A stretch of DNA of 64,000 nt, taken from the NCBI RefSeq assembly GCF_013394775.1, contig NZ_JABXYT010000001.1:572501-636500 (forward strand). Reading direction: 5' to 3'. This DNA comes from Oribacterium sp. oral taxon 102 (lineage in GTDB: Bacteria; Bacillota; Clostridia; Lachnospirales; Lachnospiraceae). The notes under the pieces were generated by a model that searched no databases, was not told the DNA's origin, and saw only the letters and a list, made by a program, of their open reading frames with translations. Below, in pieces: positions 35,847 through 44,186 of this stretch; positions within the stretch are counted from its first letter, which is position 1; each line of letters opens with the position of its first letter. The position numbers and the translations under genes were made by a program.

Positions 35847-36057
35847 CGATTGCTTCCCTACAGCCCCCGATTGAAGATCGGGGGAGCCACGCGGTTTATC
35901 GCAGGGCTTGACCCTGCGATGCCTCTCTGGCGAAGAGCTTAGAGCGGTTCAAAGCAATCGCTTGCGATTACTTCCCTACAGCCCCTGATCGAAGATCGGG
36001 GGAGCCACGCGGCTTAGAGCGGTTCAAAGCAATCGCTTGCGATTGCTTCCCTGTTAG
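35847..36057. repeat. Tandem ~75-bp hairpin repeats upstream of murB
   Basis: A 52-bp unit at 35847-35898 recurs at 35964-36015 (CTTCCCTACAGCCCC, GAAGATCGGGGGAGCCACGCGG). The segment starting CTTAGAGCGGTTCAAAG recurs with period 75 bp at 35938 and 36013. Each unit has a strong hairpin, e.g. CCCCCGAT/ATCGGGGG at 35864-35884, and a palindrome AAGCAATCGC/GCGATTGCTT. The G/C hairpin form resembles ends of IS200/IS605-type elements, but no tnpA or tnpB lies nearby. Fills the hprK-murB gap. Confidence 0.7.
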
Positions 36058-36060
36058 CGA

Positions 36061-36137
36061 TGCGGAAGCTTCGGAGAAGCGAAGCACGGCACTTATAGGA
36101 TTGGCGATACCGAAGCCATTTGGTATGTGGATTTATG
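36061..36137 (+). repeat. Structured element upstream of murB, related to the guaA leader
   Basis: Shares GAAGCTTCGGAGAAGCGAAGCA, a middle GGAT..GATTGG block, then CCGA(A/G)GC, GG.ATG and GGATTTA-like sequence with 17088-17167. Stem GCTTCG/CGAAGC is identical; GCTTCGG could alternatively pair with CCGAAGC at 36110-36116. The murB ATG lies at its 3' edge. Confidence 0.55.
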
Positions 36138-37004
36138 CAGATCAAAGAAAATGAGTATTTAAGGGAGCACACGACCTTTCGTGTGGGAGGGCCGGCGCCG
36201 CGCTATTATATACCGGAGAGCATAGAGGAGCTCATAGAGCTGCTGCGGGAGCACAGGGAGAGCGGCGTTCCGTTTCGCATCCTCGGAAATGGAAGTAATC
36301 TCCTCGTCTCCGATGCGGGTGTCGATTTCGATGTCATTGAGATTCGGGGCAGATTGGAGGGGGTAGAGCTGCTGGATGCGGAGCGGGTGCGGGCGCTTGC
36401 GGGGACGCAGCTTGCCAGAGCGGCACGCTTCGCGCAGCAGCAGGGACTCGAGGGAATGGAGGCGCTGCATGGCATCCCCGGAACGGTGGGCGGCGCGCTG
36501 GTGATGAATGCCGGTGCCTACGGCACAGAAATCCGGGATGTGCTGGAGAGCTGTGAGGTGCTTACGAGAACCGGAGAGCGGCTGCGGCTCTCGCCGGAGG
36601 AGCTGGCGCTTTCCTACCGGCATTCCTGCATCGAGGAGAAGGGCTATACGGTGCTTTCGGCGACCTTCCGGCTTCGGCATGGAGCGGCGGCGGAGATCGC
36701 GGGGCGGATGCAGGACTACCGGACACGGCGTATGGAGAAGCAGCCGCTTAATCTCGCCTCGGCAGGCTCTACCTTTCGCCGCCCGGAGGGACAGTTTGCC
36801 GGGAAGCTGATCGAGGAGGCGGGGCTCCGCGGCTTCTCTCTCGGAGGCGCGCAGGTTTCGGAGAAGCACTGCGGCTTTATTGTGAACCGTGGGGCGGCGA
36901 GTGCGGCAGAGCTGTACGCGCTGATTTCGGAGGTGATCCGCAGAGTGGAGGCGCATTCCTCTGTCGTATTGAAGCCGGAGGTGAAGATGTGGGGAAGCTT
37001 CTGA
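36135..37004 (+). CDS. murB: UDP-N-acetylenolpyruvoylglucosamine reductase
   Basis: FAD enzyme that reduces UDP-GlcNAc-enolpyruvate to UDP-MurNAc. 289 aa, type II (Gram-positive) form. Seen: TTFRVGGPAPRYY, FAD-binding LGNGSNLLVSD, GIPGTVGGALVMNAGAYG, YRHSCIEE, the catalytic Ser in SAGSTFRRP and the final SSVVLKPEVKMWG with catalytic Glu. ATG (MQIKENEYLREHTTF) has only a weak ribosome site (ATGTGGA). An earlier in-frame GTG/ATG reading falls inside the leader element. Overlaps rapZ by 16 nt. Confidence 0.94.
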   Translation: MQIKENEYLREHTTFRVGGPAPRYYIPESIEELIELLREHRESGVPFRILGNGSNLLVSDAGVDFDVIEIRGRLEGVELLDAERVRALAGTQLARAARFAQQQGLEGMEALHGIPGTVGGALVMNAGAYGTEIRDVLESCEVLTRTGERLRLSPEELALSYRHSCIEEKGYTVLSATFRLRHGAAAEIAGRMQDYRTRRMEKQPLNLASAGSTFRRPEGQFAGKLIEEAGLRGFSLGGAQVSEKHCGFIVNRGAASAAELYALISEVIRRVEAHSSVVLKPEVKMWGSF

Positions 37005-37852
37005 TCGTAAGCGGGATGAGCGGCGCAGGCAAGACCGTCGCGCTGAAGGCTCTGGAGGATATGGGCTATTACTGCGTGGACAATCTCCCGATCCTTCTGA
37101 TCGATAAATTTGCAGAGCTGATTCTCGAGGGAAATGAAAGCATCGAGAGGGCGGCGCTTGGCATCGATATCCGCTCCGGAGGGGAGCTTCCGGCGCTGAA
37201 GGAGATCTTCGACAACTGGGATATCCGCGGCAGGATATCATATGAGATTCTCTTTCTGGATGCCAATGACGAGACGCTCCTGAAACGTTATAAGGAGACC
37301 CGTCGCGCACACCCGCTCAGCAGGGACGGGCGGATAGAGACGGGAATCCATGCAGAGCGGCAGGAGCTGATATGGCTCCGGGAGCGGGCGGACATTATCA
37401 TTGACAGCTCCCGTCTGCTCACGAGGGAGCTTCGCAGCCAGCTTCGGGAGATCTTTCTGAAGAACCGTGAATATGAGAATCTGCAGGTGACGATCCTGTC
37501 CTTCGGCTTCAAGTATGGGATTCCGGAGGACGCGGATCTGCTCTTTGATGTACGTTTCCTGCCGAATCCCTATTACCTTCCGGAGCTTCGCGAACATACC
37601 GGAAAGGAAGCAGAGATCCGGAGCTATGTCTGTCAGGGCGGTGTCGCAGCGGAGTTTCTGGAGCATCTGCATGGGATGCTTCGATTTCTGATTCCGCATT
37701 ATATCGCAGAGGGCAAGAACCAGCTTGTCATCGGGATCGGCTGTACCGGCGGCAGGCATCGTTCCGTCACGGTCTCTGAGCTTCTGTATGAGAGGCTCCG
37801 GCAGGAGGCGGACTATGGGCTTCGGATCGACCACAGAGACATTGAGAGGTAG
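36989..37852 (+). CDS. rapZ: RNase adapter protein RapZ (YvcJ family)
   Basis: A P-loop protein of 287 aa: nucleotide-binding GMSGAGKT at residues 9-16, VDNLP, and the C-terminal domain with FGFKYGIPEDADLLFDVRFLPNPYY and GIGCTGGRHRSV. In E. coli it controls GlcN6P synthase via RNase E; in B. subtilis YvcJ is a nucleotide-hydrolysing protein of less clear role. GTG start after GGAGGTG, inside the murB 3' end, so translationally coupled. yvcK, which usually sits between rapZ and whiA, is absent. Confidence 0.94.
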   Translation: MGKLLIVSGMSGAGKTVALKALEDMGYYCVDNLPILLIDKFAELILEGNESIERAALGIDIRSGGELPALKEIFDNWDIRGRISYEILFLDANDETLLKRYKETRRAHPLSRDGRIETGIHAERQELIWLRERADIIIDSSRLLTRELRSQLREIFLKNREYENLQVTILSFGFKYGIPEDADLLFDVRFLPNPYYLPELREHTGKEAEIRSYVCQGGVAAEFLEHLHGMLRFLIPHYIAEGKNQLVIGIGCTGGRHRSVTVSELLYERLRQEADYGLRIDHRDIER

Positions 37853-37854
37853 GA

Positions 37855-38547
37855 ATGTCATTTTCGAGAAGAGTCAAGGATGAACTTTTGAAAAAGGGCT
37901 TTACAGTCTCTGGAAAAACATATAATATGGGTGACAATGAGACCCTTTTCGAGGAGACGCGGCAGAGCCTGCGGGAGCGCTTCCTGCACTGCGGCTCGGT
38001 GACGGATCCGAGTAAGGATTATCATCTCGAGTTCATCTGCCGGGACAACGTGGAGCTTGAGAGGCTTTCTTCAGAGCTTCAGATTTTCTCTCTGCATCCG
38101 AAGACGACGAAGAGGGGAAAGCATCTTCTGGTCTATCTGAAGGATGGGGAGGAAATCTCGGACGTACTGAATATCATCGGCGCGCATGACGCGCTGATGG
38201 AGTTTGAGAATGTCCGTATCCTGAAGGAGGTCAGCGAGAACGTCAACCGCAGAGTGAATTTCGAGACGGCGAATATCCACCGGACAGTGCGGGCAAGTCT
38301 CAGGCAGCTTGAGGATATCCGGCTGATTCGGGACCGGATAGGCCTGGGGAAGCTGGAGGAAGGGCTTCGTGAGATCGCGGAGGCGCGGCTCGAGAGGGAG
38401 GACGCTTCTCTGGAGGAGCTCGCGGCGTCATTGCGCCCCCCGATCGGGAAGAGCGGGGCGAACCATCGGATGCGGAAGCTTGCACAGATTGCTGCGGAGC
38501 TCAGAGAGGGGGCTATGCCGACGGATCACAGCAGGGAGGAGAAATAA
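37855..38547 (+). CDS. whiA: WhiA-family DNA-binding regulator, N-terminally shortened
   Basis: WhiA proteins join a LAGLIDADG-like domain to a C-terminal helix-turn-helix and affect cell division. This one is 230 aa instead of about 300-315. MSFSRRVKDELL is the normal N terminus, but the text then jumps to RERFLHCGSVTDPSKDYHLEF, a position usually near residue 110; the first LAGLIDADG half is missing. The rest (VNRRVNFETANIHRTVRAS, DASLEELAASLRPPIGKSGANHRMRKL) is intact. ATG is 2 bp after the rapZ stop. In-frame loss, not a frameshift. Confidence 0.85.
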   Translation: MSFSRRVKDELLKKGFTVSGKTYNMGDNETLFEETRQSLRERFLHCGSVTDPSKDYHLEFICRDNVELERLSSELQIFSLHPKTTKRGKHLLVYLKDGEEISDVLNIIGAHDALMEFENVRILKEVSENVNRRVNFETANIHRTVRASLRQLEDIRLIRDRIGLGKLEEGLREIAEARLEREDASLEELAASLRPPIGKSGANHRMRKLAQIAAELREGAMPTDHSREEK

Positions 38548-38581
38548 GGCGGGACAGGCTTTTCTTTAAAGGAGAGGGATT

Positions 38582-38845
38582 ATGAAAAATGTAAATGTGA
38601 CAGTGAATCTTCCGAAGAAGACGGATGACCATCCGGTAGCGATGCTCGTGCAGATTGCCAGCAGATACAATTCCAGAATTTATATGGCGGAGGGCAGCCG
38701 CAGGGTCAATGCCAAGTCGATCATGGGAATGATGGCGCTCGGCGTGAGCAATGGAGTAGAGCTCGTCGTGTCCGCAGAGGGGGAAGACGAGGATGCCGCG
38801 GTGCAGGCGCTTTCCGCCTATCTCACCGGTACACAGGCTTCCTGA
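38582..38845 (+). CDS. HPr-family protein lacking His15 (Crh-like)
   Basis: 87-aa HPr fold. The PTS active-site segment reads KKTDDHPVAMLVQIAS: aligned to LHARPAAxFVQIAS, His15 is replaced by Asp and Arg17 by His. The regulatory Ser46 region NAKSIMGMMALGVSNG is intact. Its place after whiA is that of B. subtilis crh, so a Crh-like regulatory partner for the HPrK encoded in the same cluster is likely. ATG follows AAGGAGAGGG. C-terminal HPr helix AAVQALSAYL present. Confidence 0.87.
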   Translation: MKNVNVTVNLPKKTDDHPVAMLVQIASRYNSRIYMAEGSRRVNAKSIMGMMALGVSNGVELVVSAEGEDEDAAVQALSAYLTGTQAS

Positions 38846-38878
38846 CGCAGCATCCTTTGACAAAAGAGACCCTTCGCG

Positions 38879-38986
38879 GAAGGGGCTGTGAAAAAACGAA
38901 GACCAGAAACCATATATCGTGCGGTGCGTTTGGGATACGAGCTGCGATATGTGGCGGGAGCTTCCTGTTTTTTCACAGCCCCTTTC
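38879..38986. repeat. Long imperfect palindrome (MITE-like or structured RNA)
   Basis: GAAGGGGCTGTGAAAAAAC (38879-38897) is inverted at 38967-38986 (one extra T). Inside, CCATATATCG and CGATATGTGG also pair, giving a ~108-nt hairpin. The 307-bp gap before dnaE holds no gene. A second, looser inverted pair (AAGCGCTGATGAATTCA near 39033 and TGAATGAATCAGAGCTT near 39089) follows. Confidence 0.6.
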
Positions 38987-39152
38987 CTGCATGAGTTCTC
39001 CGCTCGGCGGCAGAGCGGAACAGGGGTCTTGCTCTTTAGAGAAGCGCTGATGAATTCAGGGAGGCTGTGTGTCCATGGTACGTGCGTCATGAATGAATCA
39101 GAGCTTCCTTAACTAAACTGCCATCATTTTGCGGAGGAAAGGAGTTTACAGC

Positions 39153-42100
39153 ATGGGCTTCGCACACCTTCATGTACATACGAGCTACAGTCTTCTGGAC
39201 GGCTCTGGGAAAATTCCGGAGATGATCGCCCGCACGAAGGAGCTGGGGATGGACGCGATCGCGATCACGGATCATGGCGTCATGTATGGCGTGATCGACT
39301 TTTATAAGGAAGCGAAGGCGCAGGGGATTCACCCGGTGCTCGGCTGCGAAATCTACCTGACACCGGGCTCCCGCTTCGACAAGGAGTCGGTGCGGAATGA
39401 GGACAGATACTACCATCTGGTGCTGCTCGCGGAGAACAATACAGGCTATCAGAACCTGATGAAACTGGTATCGAAGGGCTTCACCGAGGGCTTCTACTAT
39501 AAGCCGCGTGTGGACATGGATCTGCTGCGGGAGTGTCATGAGGGGCTCATCGCGCTTTCCGCCTGTCTCGCGGGAGAGGTGGCGAAGAATCTGACGAGAG
39601 ATCTTTATGATGAGGCAAAGGCAGCAGCGAACCGCTATCTCGCGGTCTTCGGGGAGGGGAATTTCTTTCTGGAGCTGCAGGATCATGGCTATCCGGACCA
39701 GAAGAAGGTCAATGCGGGGCTGCTCCGGCTGCATGAGGAGACCGGCATTCCGCTGGTAGCGACCAATGACATTCACTATACCAATGCCGCGGATGCGGAG
39801 GCGCACGACATTCTGCTCTGTCTGCAGACAGGGAAACGAATCATGGATCAGGACAGAATGCGCTATCCCGGAGGACAGTTCTATATCAAGTCCGAGGAGG
39901 AAATGCGGGCACTCTTTCCCTATGTGCCGGAGGCGCTGGAGAATACCGAGGCGATTGCGAAGCGCTGCAGGGTGGAGATCGAATTCGGACATTATCACCT
40001 GCCGAAGTATCAGGTTCCGGAGGGCTATGATGCCTTTTCTTATCTTTCAGAGCTCTGTGAGGAGGGGATGAACCGGCATTATGGTGCGGGGAAGGAACAG
40101 TATCGAGATCGTCTCCGCTATGAGCTGGAGACGATCCGCTCTATGGGCTTCGTGGATTACTTCCTGATCGTCTGGGATTATATCCACTTCGCGAAGACCC
40201 ATGGCATCGCGGTCGGTCCGGGCAGAGGCTCTGCGGCAGGCTCCATCGTCGCATACTGCATCGGCATTACGGATATCGACCCGATGCGCTATCAGCTCCT
40301 CTTCGAGCGCTTTCTGAACCCGGAGAGAGTCACCATGCCCGATATCGACGTGGACTTCGAGTATGAGAGGCGGCAGGAGGTCATTGACTATGTGACGGAA
40401 AAGTACGGGAAGGAGCAGGTCTGCCAGATCGTGACCTTCGGTACGCTTGCCGCCAAGGGGGTGATCCGGGATGTCGGAAGGGTGCTGGATATCCCCTATG
40501 CAAAGTGCGACAGCATTTCGAAGATGATCCCGAATGAGTTGGGAATGACGCTGGACAAGGCAATAGCGGCGAATCCGGAGCTTCGCAGTCAGTTTGAGAA
40601 GGATGAAGAGACGAAGCGCATCATCACCATGGCGAAGCGGCTGGAGGGACTGCCGCGTCATACCTCTATGCATGCGGCGGGGGTCGTGATCGCCGGAAAG
40701 CCGGTGGAGGAATATATTCCGCTCTCTCGCGGTGCAGACGGCGCTGTCACCACGCAGTTCACGATGACGACGGTGGAGGAGCTCGGACTTCTGAAGATGG
40801 ACTTCCTCGGGCTCCGCACCCTGACAGTTATCAAGGATGCGGTTCGCTTCGCGGAGGAGGGACATGGCGTCCGGATTGACTTCGATGCGATGGACTATGA
40901 TGACCCGAGGGTTTACGAGATGCTTTCGAGCGGCGACTGCGCCGGTGTGTTCCAGCTCGAGTCGCAGGGCATGGTCAGCTTTATGAAGCGGCTGAAGCCC
41001 GGGAGTCTGGAGGATGTCATCGCGGGCGTCTCCCTCTATCGTCCGGGACCGATGGATTTCATTCCGAAGTATATCGAGGGCAAGAAGCATCCGGAGCAGA
41101 TCCGCTACGAGTGCCCGGAGATCGAGCCGATTCTGGCCACGACCTACGGCTGTATCGTGTATCAGGAGCAGGTCATGCAGATCGTCCGGGATCTCGCAGG
41201 CTATTCTATGGGACGCTCGGATCTCGTACGCCGCGCCATGTCCAAAAAGAAAACTCAGGTCATGGAGAAGGAACGGCAGAACTTTGTTTACGGTAACCGG
41301 GAGGAGGGCATTCCCGGCTGTATCGCGCGGGGGATTTCGGAGACAGTGGCGAATCATATCTATGACGAAATGATCGACTTCGCGAAGTATGCCTTCAATA
41401 AGTCCCATGCGGCATGCTATGCGGTCGTCGCCTATCAGACCGCTTACCTCCGCTGCTATTATCCGGCGGAATTCTTCGCGGCGCTGATGAGCTCCTTCAT
41501 GGACAATATCACGAAGACCGCGGAATATATCGAGATCGCCCGGGATATGGGGATAGAGCTTCTGCCGCCGGACGTCAATGCAGCGGAGAGCGGCTTCTCC
41601 GTGCGGGATGGGAAGATCCGTTACGGGCTGAGTGCGGTAAAGGGCGTGGGGAGGAGCGCGGCAGAGCAGCTCCTGCAGGAGAGACGCAGCCTTCCCTTCA
41701 AGGATTATGAGGATTTCGTAGCCCGCATGAGCGCGCGGGGGATGAACAAGCGTGCGATGGAGTCCTTTATCGGTGCGGGCGCGATGGACAGTCTGCCTGG
41801 GAACCGGCATGAGAAGCTGACGGCGCTGGACAGTATCCTTAATCAGCAGGCGAGAGCGCGGAAGGACAGCTTCGCCGGGCAGATGTCTCTCGCGGATCTT
41901 CTTGGAGAGGAGGACAGGGATGCGCAGGAGTTTCGTCTGACCATGCCGAAGCTTCCGGAGCTTCCGAAGGGAGAGCTTCTGCAGCTTGAAAAGGAGGCGC
42001 TCGGCATTTATCTCTCCGGGCATCCCTTGGATGCAGACAGAGAGCTCCTGAGGGCATGCGTGACGGCGACAACTGCGGATTTCCGGCTGGATTCGGAGAC

Positions 42101-42632
42101 GAACCGCTGTCAGTTGCAGGACGGGCAGCGGGTGACGGTGGGAGGGATTCTCACGGAGATCCGGCTGAAGATCACGCGAAAAAATGAACAGATGGCATTT
42201 CTGATGCTGGAGGATCGGCAGGGTACGATCGAGGTTACGGTCTTCCCGCGAAGCTATGAGGGGATGCGGCAGGAGCTTCGGCAGGATCGCCGTATGCTGA
42301 TCCGCGGACGCGTGCAGCAAAGCGATGAGCAGGATGCGAAGCTGATCTTCGAGGGCGGCATTCCGTTTTCGGAGGTTCCGCGGGAGCTCTGGCTGCAGTT
42401 TGGCAACAGGGAGGAATTCAGGGGAAAGGAGCCTGCGCTTTCCGCGCTTCTCGCGAAGCATCCCGGCAGCGCGCAGGTCTGCATTTACCTTCGGAACGAA
42501 AAGGCGGTCAAGAAGCTCGGGAATGCAGAGCGGGTTGAGGCAAGCGGGGAATGCCTCGCGGAGCTTGGAACGTTACTTAGTGAAAAAAATATCAAAGTTG
42601 TCTTCAAAGTATTGAAAAAAGAGCAAAGATGA
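39153..42632 (+). CDS. dnaE: DNA polymerase III subunit alpha (DnaE)
   Basis: 1159-aa C-family replicative polymerase. N-terminal PHP domain (FAHLHVHTSYSLLDGSG), polymerase active site with Asp397, Asp399 and Asp401 in MPDIDVDFEYER, fingers with AGVVIAGKP and GLLKMDFLGLRTLT, tandem HhH, and a C-terminal OB fold (VTVGGILTEIRLKITRKN). Firmicutes carry DnaE beside PolC; DnaE1-type length here. ATG chosen at MGFAHLHVH with AAAGGAG upstream; a further 8-codon upstream extension has no ribosome site. Confidence 0.97.
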   Translation: MGFAHLHVHTSYSLLDGSGKIPEMIARTKELGMDAIAITDHGVMYGVIDFYKEAKAQGIHPVLGCEIYLTPGSRFDKESVRNEDRYYHLVLLAENNTGYQNLMKLVSKGFTEGFYYKPRVDMDLLRECHEGLIALSACLAGEVAKNLTRDLYDEAKAAANRYLAVFGEGNFFLELQDHGYPDQKKVNAGLLRLHEETGIPLVATNDIHYTNAADAEAHDILLCLQTGKRIMDQDRMRYPGGQFYIKSEEEMRALFPYVPEALENTEAIAKRCRVEIEFGHYHLPKYQVPEGYDAFSYLSELCEEGMNRHYGAGKEQYRDRLRYELETIRSMGFVDYFLIVWDYIHFAKTHGIAVGPGRGSAAGSIVAYCIGITDIDPMRYQLLFERFLNPERVTMPDIDVDFEYERRQEVIDYVTEKYGKEQVCQIVTFGTLAAKGVIRDVGRVLDIPYAKCDSISKMIPNELGMTLDKAIAANPELRSQFEKDEETKRIITMAKRLEGLPRHTSMHAAGVVIAGKPVEEYIPLSRGADGAVTTQFTMTTVEELGLLKMDFLGLRTLTVIKDAVRFAEEGHGVRIDFDAMDYDDPRVYEMLSSGDCAGVFQLESQGMVSFMKRLKPGSLEDVIAGVSLYRPGPMDFIPKYIEGKKHPEQIRYECPEIEPILATTYGCIVYQEQVMQIVRDLAGYSMGRSDLVRRAMSKKKTQVMEKERQNFVYGNREEGIPGCIARGISETVANHIYDEMIDFAKYAFNKSHAACYAVVAYQTAYLRCYYPAEFFAALMSSFMDNITKTAEYIEIARDMGIELLPPDVNAAESGFSVRDGKIRYGLSAVKGVGRSAAEQLLQERRSLPFKDYEDFVARMSARGMNKRAMESFIGAGAMDSLPGNRHEKLTALDSILNQQARARKDSFAGQMSLADLLGEEDRDAQEFRLTMPKLPELPKGELLQLEKEALGIYLSGHPLDADRELLRACVTATTADFRLDSETNRCQLQDGQRVTVGGILTEIRLKITRKNEQMAFLMLEDRQGTIEVTVFPRSYEGMRQELRQDRRMLIRGRVQQSDEQDAKLIFEGGIPFSEVPRELWLQFGNREEFRGKEPALSALLAKHPGSAQVCIYLRNEKAVKKLGNAERVEASGECLAELGTLLSEKNIKVVFKVLKKEQR

Positions 42633-42711
42633 ATTAGAATTAGCTCCGAAAGTTTAAGGGGATTTCGCATCCGGGCTTTCAAACGGAGCAGGAACACGGG
42701 AGGAGAAAACT

Positions 42712-43689
42712 ATGGCCGCAAAAGCTGTGAAAACAATTGGCATCTTGACATCGGGAGGAGACGCTCCGGGGATGAACGCAGCGATCCGAAGCGTTGTCAG
42801 AACAGCGATTCATAACGGGCTCCAGGTAAAGGGAGTCATGCGCGGCTATGCGGGTCTGCTGGAGGAGGAGATCGTGGACATGAACACCACCTCTGTGTCT
42901 GATATCATCAGCCGGGGCGGTACTGTATTGTACACGGCGCGGTGCAGGGAGTTTACAACGCCGGAGGGACAGCAGAAGGGCGCGGAGATCTGCCGGCAGC
43001 ACGGAATCGACGGCATGGTCATCATCGGCGGCGACGGCTCCTTCAAGGGTGCAGGGAAGCTCTCCGGGTTGGGCATCAACACGATCGGCGTGCCGGGGAC
43101 AATCGACCTTGATATTGCCTGCACCGACTATACGATCGGCTTCGATACCTCTATCAACACTGCGATGCAGGCGATCGACAAGATCCGGGACACCTCTACC
43201 TCTCACGAACGCTGTTCGATCATTGAGGTTATGGGACGGCGCGCGGGCTATATTGCGCTTTGGTGCGGTGTCGCGAACGGTGCGGAGGAGATCCTGCTTC
43301 CGGAGCGCTATGACGGCGACGAGCAGGCGATCATCAACCGCATCATCGAGTCCAGAAAGCGCGGCAAGAAGCATTATATCATCATCAACGCGGAGGGAAT
43401 CGGACATTCCTCCTCCATGGCGAAGCGGATTGAGGCGGCGACGGGGATCGAAACGAGGGCGACCATTCTCGGGCATATGCAGCGCGGCGGCTCGCCAACC
43501 TGTAAGGATCGCTATTATGCTTCCATCATGGGGGCGCGGGCGGTAGAGCTGCTGCTGGCGGGCAAATCCAACCGCCTTGTGGCATACAAGCACGGCGAGT
43601 TCGTGGATTACGACATCAAGGAAGCGCTCGCCATGACGAAGGACATACCGGAGGATCAGTTCCGCATTGCCGATATGCTGGTACGCTGA
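42712..43689 (+). CDS. pfkA: ATP-dependent 6-phosphofructokinase
   Basis: Key glycolytic kinase, fructose-6-P to fructose-1,6-bisP. 325 aa, bacterial type A. GILTSGGDAPGMNA, ATP-site GGDGSFKG at 106-113 with the Gly that marks ATP rather than PPi use, catalytic GTIDLDI (usually GTIDNDI; the Asn is Leu here, a variant common in related Clostridia by memory), and MGRRAGYIAL plus GHMQRGGSPTCKDR for substrate binding. ATG after GGGAGGAG, 79 bp from dnaE, a frequent pairing in Firmicutes. Confidence 0.96.
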   Translation: MAAKAVKTIGILTSGGDAPGMNAAIRSVVRTAIHNGLQVKGVMRGYAGLLEEEIVDMNTTSVSDIISRGGTVLYTARCREFTTPEGQQKGAEICRQHGIDGMVIIGGDGSFKGAGKLSGLGINTIGVPGTIDLDIACTDYTIGFDTSINTAMQAIDKIRDTSTSHERCSIIEVMGRRAGYIALWCGVANGAEEILLPERYDGDEQAIINRIIESRKRGKKHYIIINAEGIGHSSSMAKRIEAATGIETRATILGHMQRGGSPTCKDRYYASIMGARAVELLLAGKSNRLVAYKHGEFVDYDIKEALAMTKDIPEDQFRIADMLVR

Positions 43690-43702
43690 CGGATGAGGGA
43701 GA

Positions 43703-43737
43703 GAAAACCGACTCGCAGGAGCCGGTTTCTTTCTTTC
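43703..43737 (+). terminator. Intrinsic terminator after pfkA
   Basis: AAACCGACTC pairs with GAGCCGGTTT (one mismatch) around GCAG, followed by a T/C-rich stretch. Confidence 0.75.
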
Positions 43738-43814
43738 CTGTTTCCTCTGATCGGGGTGTAAACTGTCATCTGAAGCGGCGCTCAGGATGTCAGGCTGCGG
43801 GGAAGGGAGAAGAG

Positions 43815-44186
43815 ATGGAAAATGAGAAGAATGTACTCTGCGCGGCGAATTCCTATATCGAGAAGTTTTATCTGAATGAAGAATTCCGAAAGCTGCCGGA
43901 GGAGGTGCAGAAGACCCTGCAGATCCTCTGTGTGGAATATACGGAGGAGGTCGGCGGCATCCTGCTGCTTCGTTTCGATGAGGAGGGACATTTGCAGCTC
44001 GAAACAATCACGGAGGATGGAGACTATCTCTATGACGAAATCGGGGCAGAGCTGAAAATCCGAAGTATTGAGAAGAGGTACGGGGAACTTTTTGAGAAGC
44101 TGGAGCTCTATTATGAGGGGTTGCAGAGTATCCGGCGTGCAGAGAGGGCGAGCAGAAAAACGCTGCGGCAGGGAGAGGGAGTTTGA
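43815..44186 (+). CDS. Conserved hypothetical protein upstream of dus
   Basis: 123-aa, acidic, predicted cytosolic protein (ANSYIEKFYLNEEFRKLP, ILCVEYTEEVGGILLL, RFDEEGHLQLE). It resembles a small family seen next to dus genes in Lachnospiraceae (perhaps DUF6145, from memory, not checked). ATG has GGGAAGGGAGAAG upstream. Its stop overlaps the dus TTG start, so the two are translationally coupled. Confidence 0.65.
   Translation: MENEKNVLCAANSYIEKFYLNEEFRKLPEEVQKTLQILCVEYTEEVGGILLLRFDEEGHLQLETITEDGDYLYDEIGAELKIRSIEKRYGELFEKLELYYEGLQSIRRAERASRKTLRQGEGV

Noticed and set aside
35847..36057. CRISPR-like array
   Set aside because: Too few copies, no spacers of even length, repeats form long hairpins, no cas genes.
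40047..42461. 804-codon open frame antisense to dnaE
   Set aside because: Mirror of the GC-rich dnaE codons; Arg/Leu/His-rich text with no family motif and no ribosome site.
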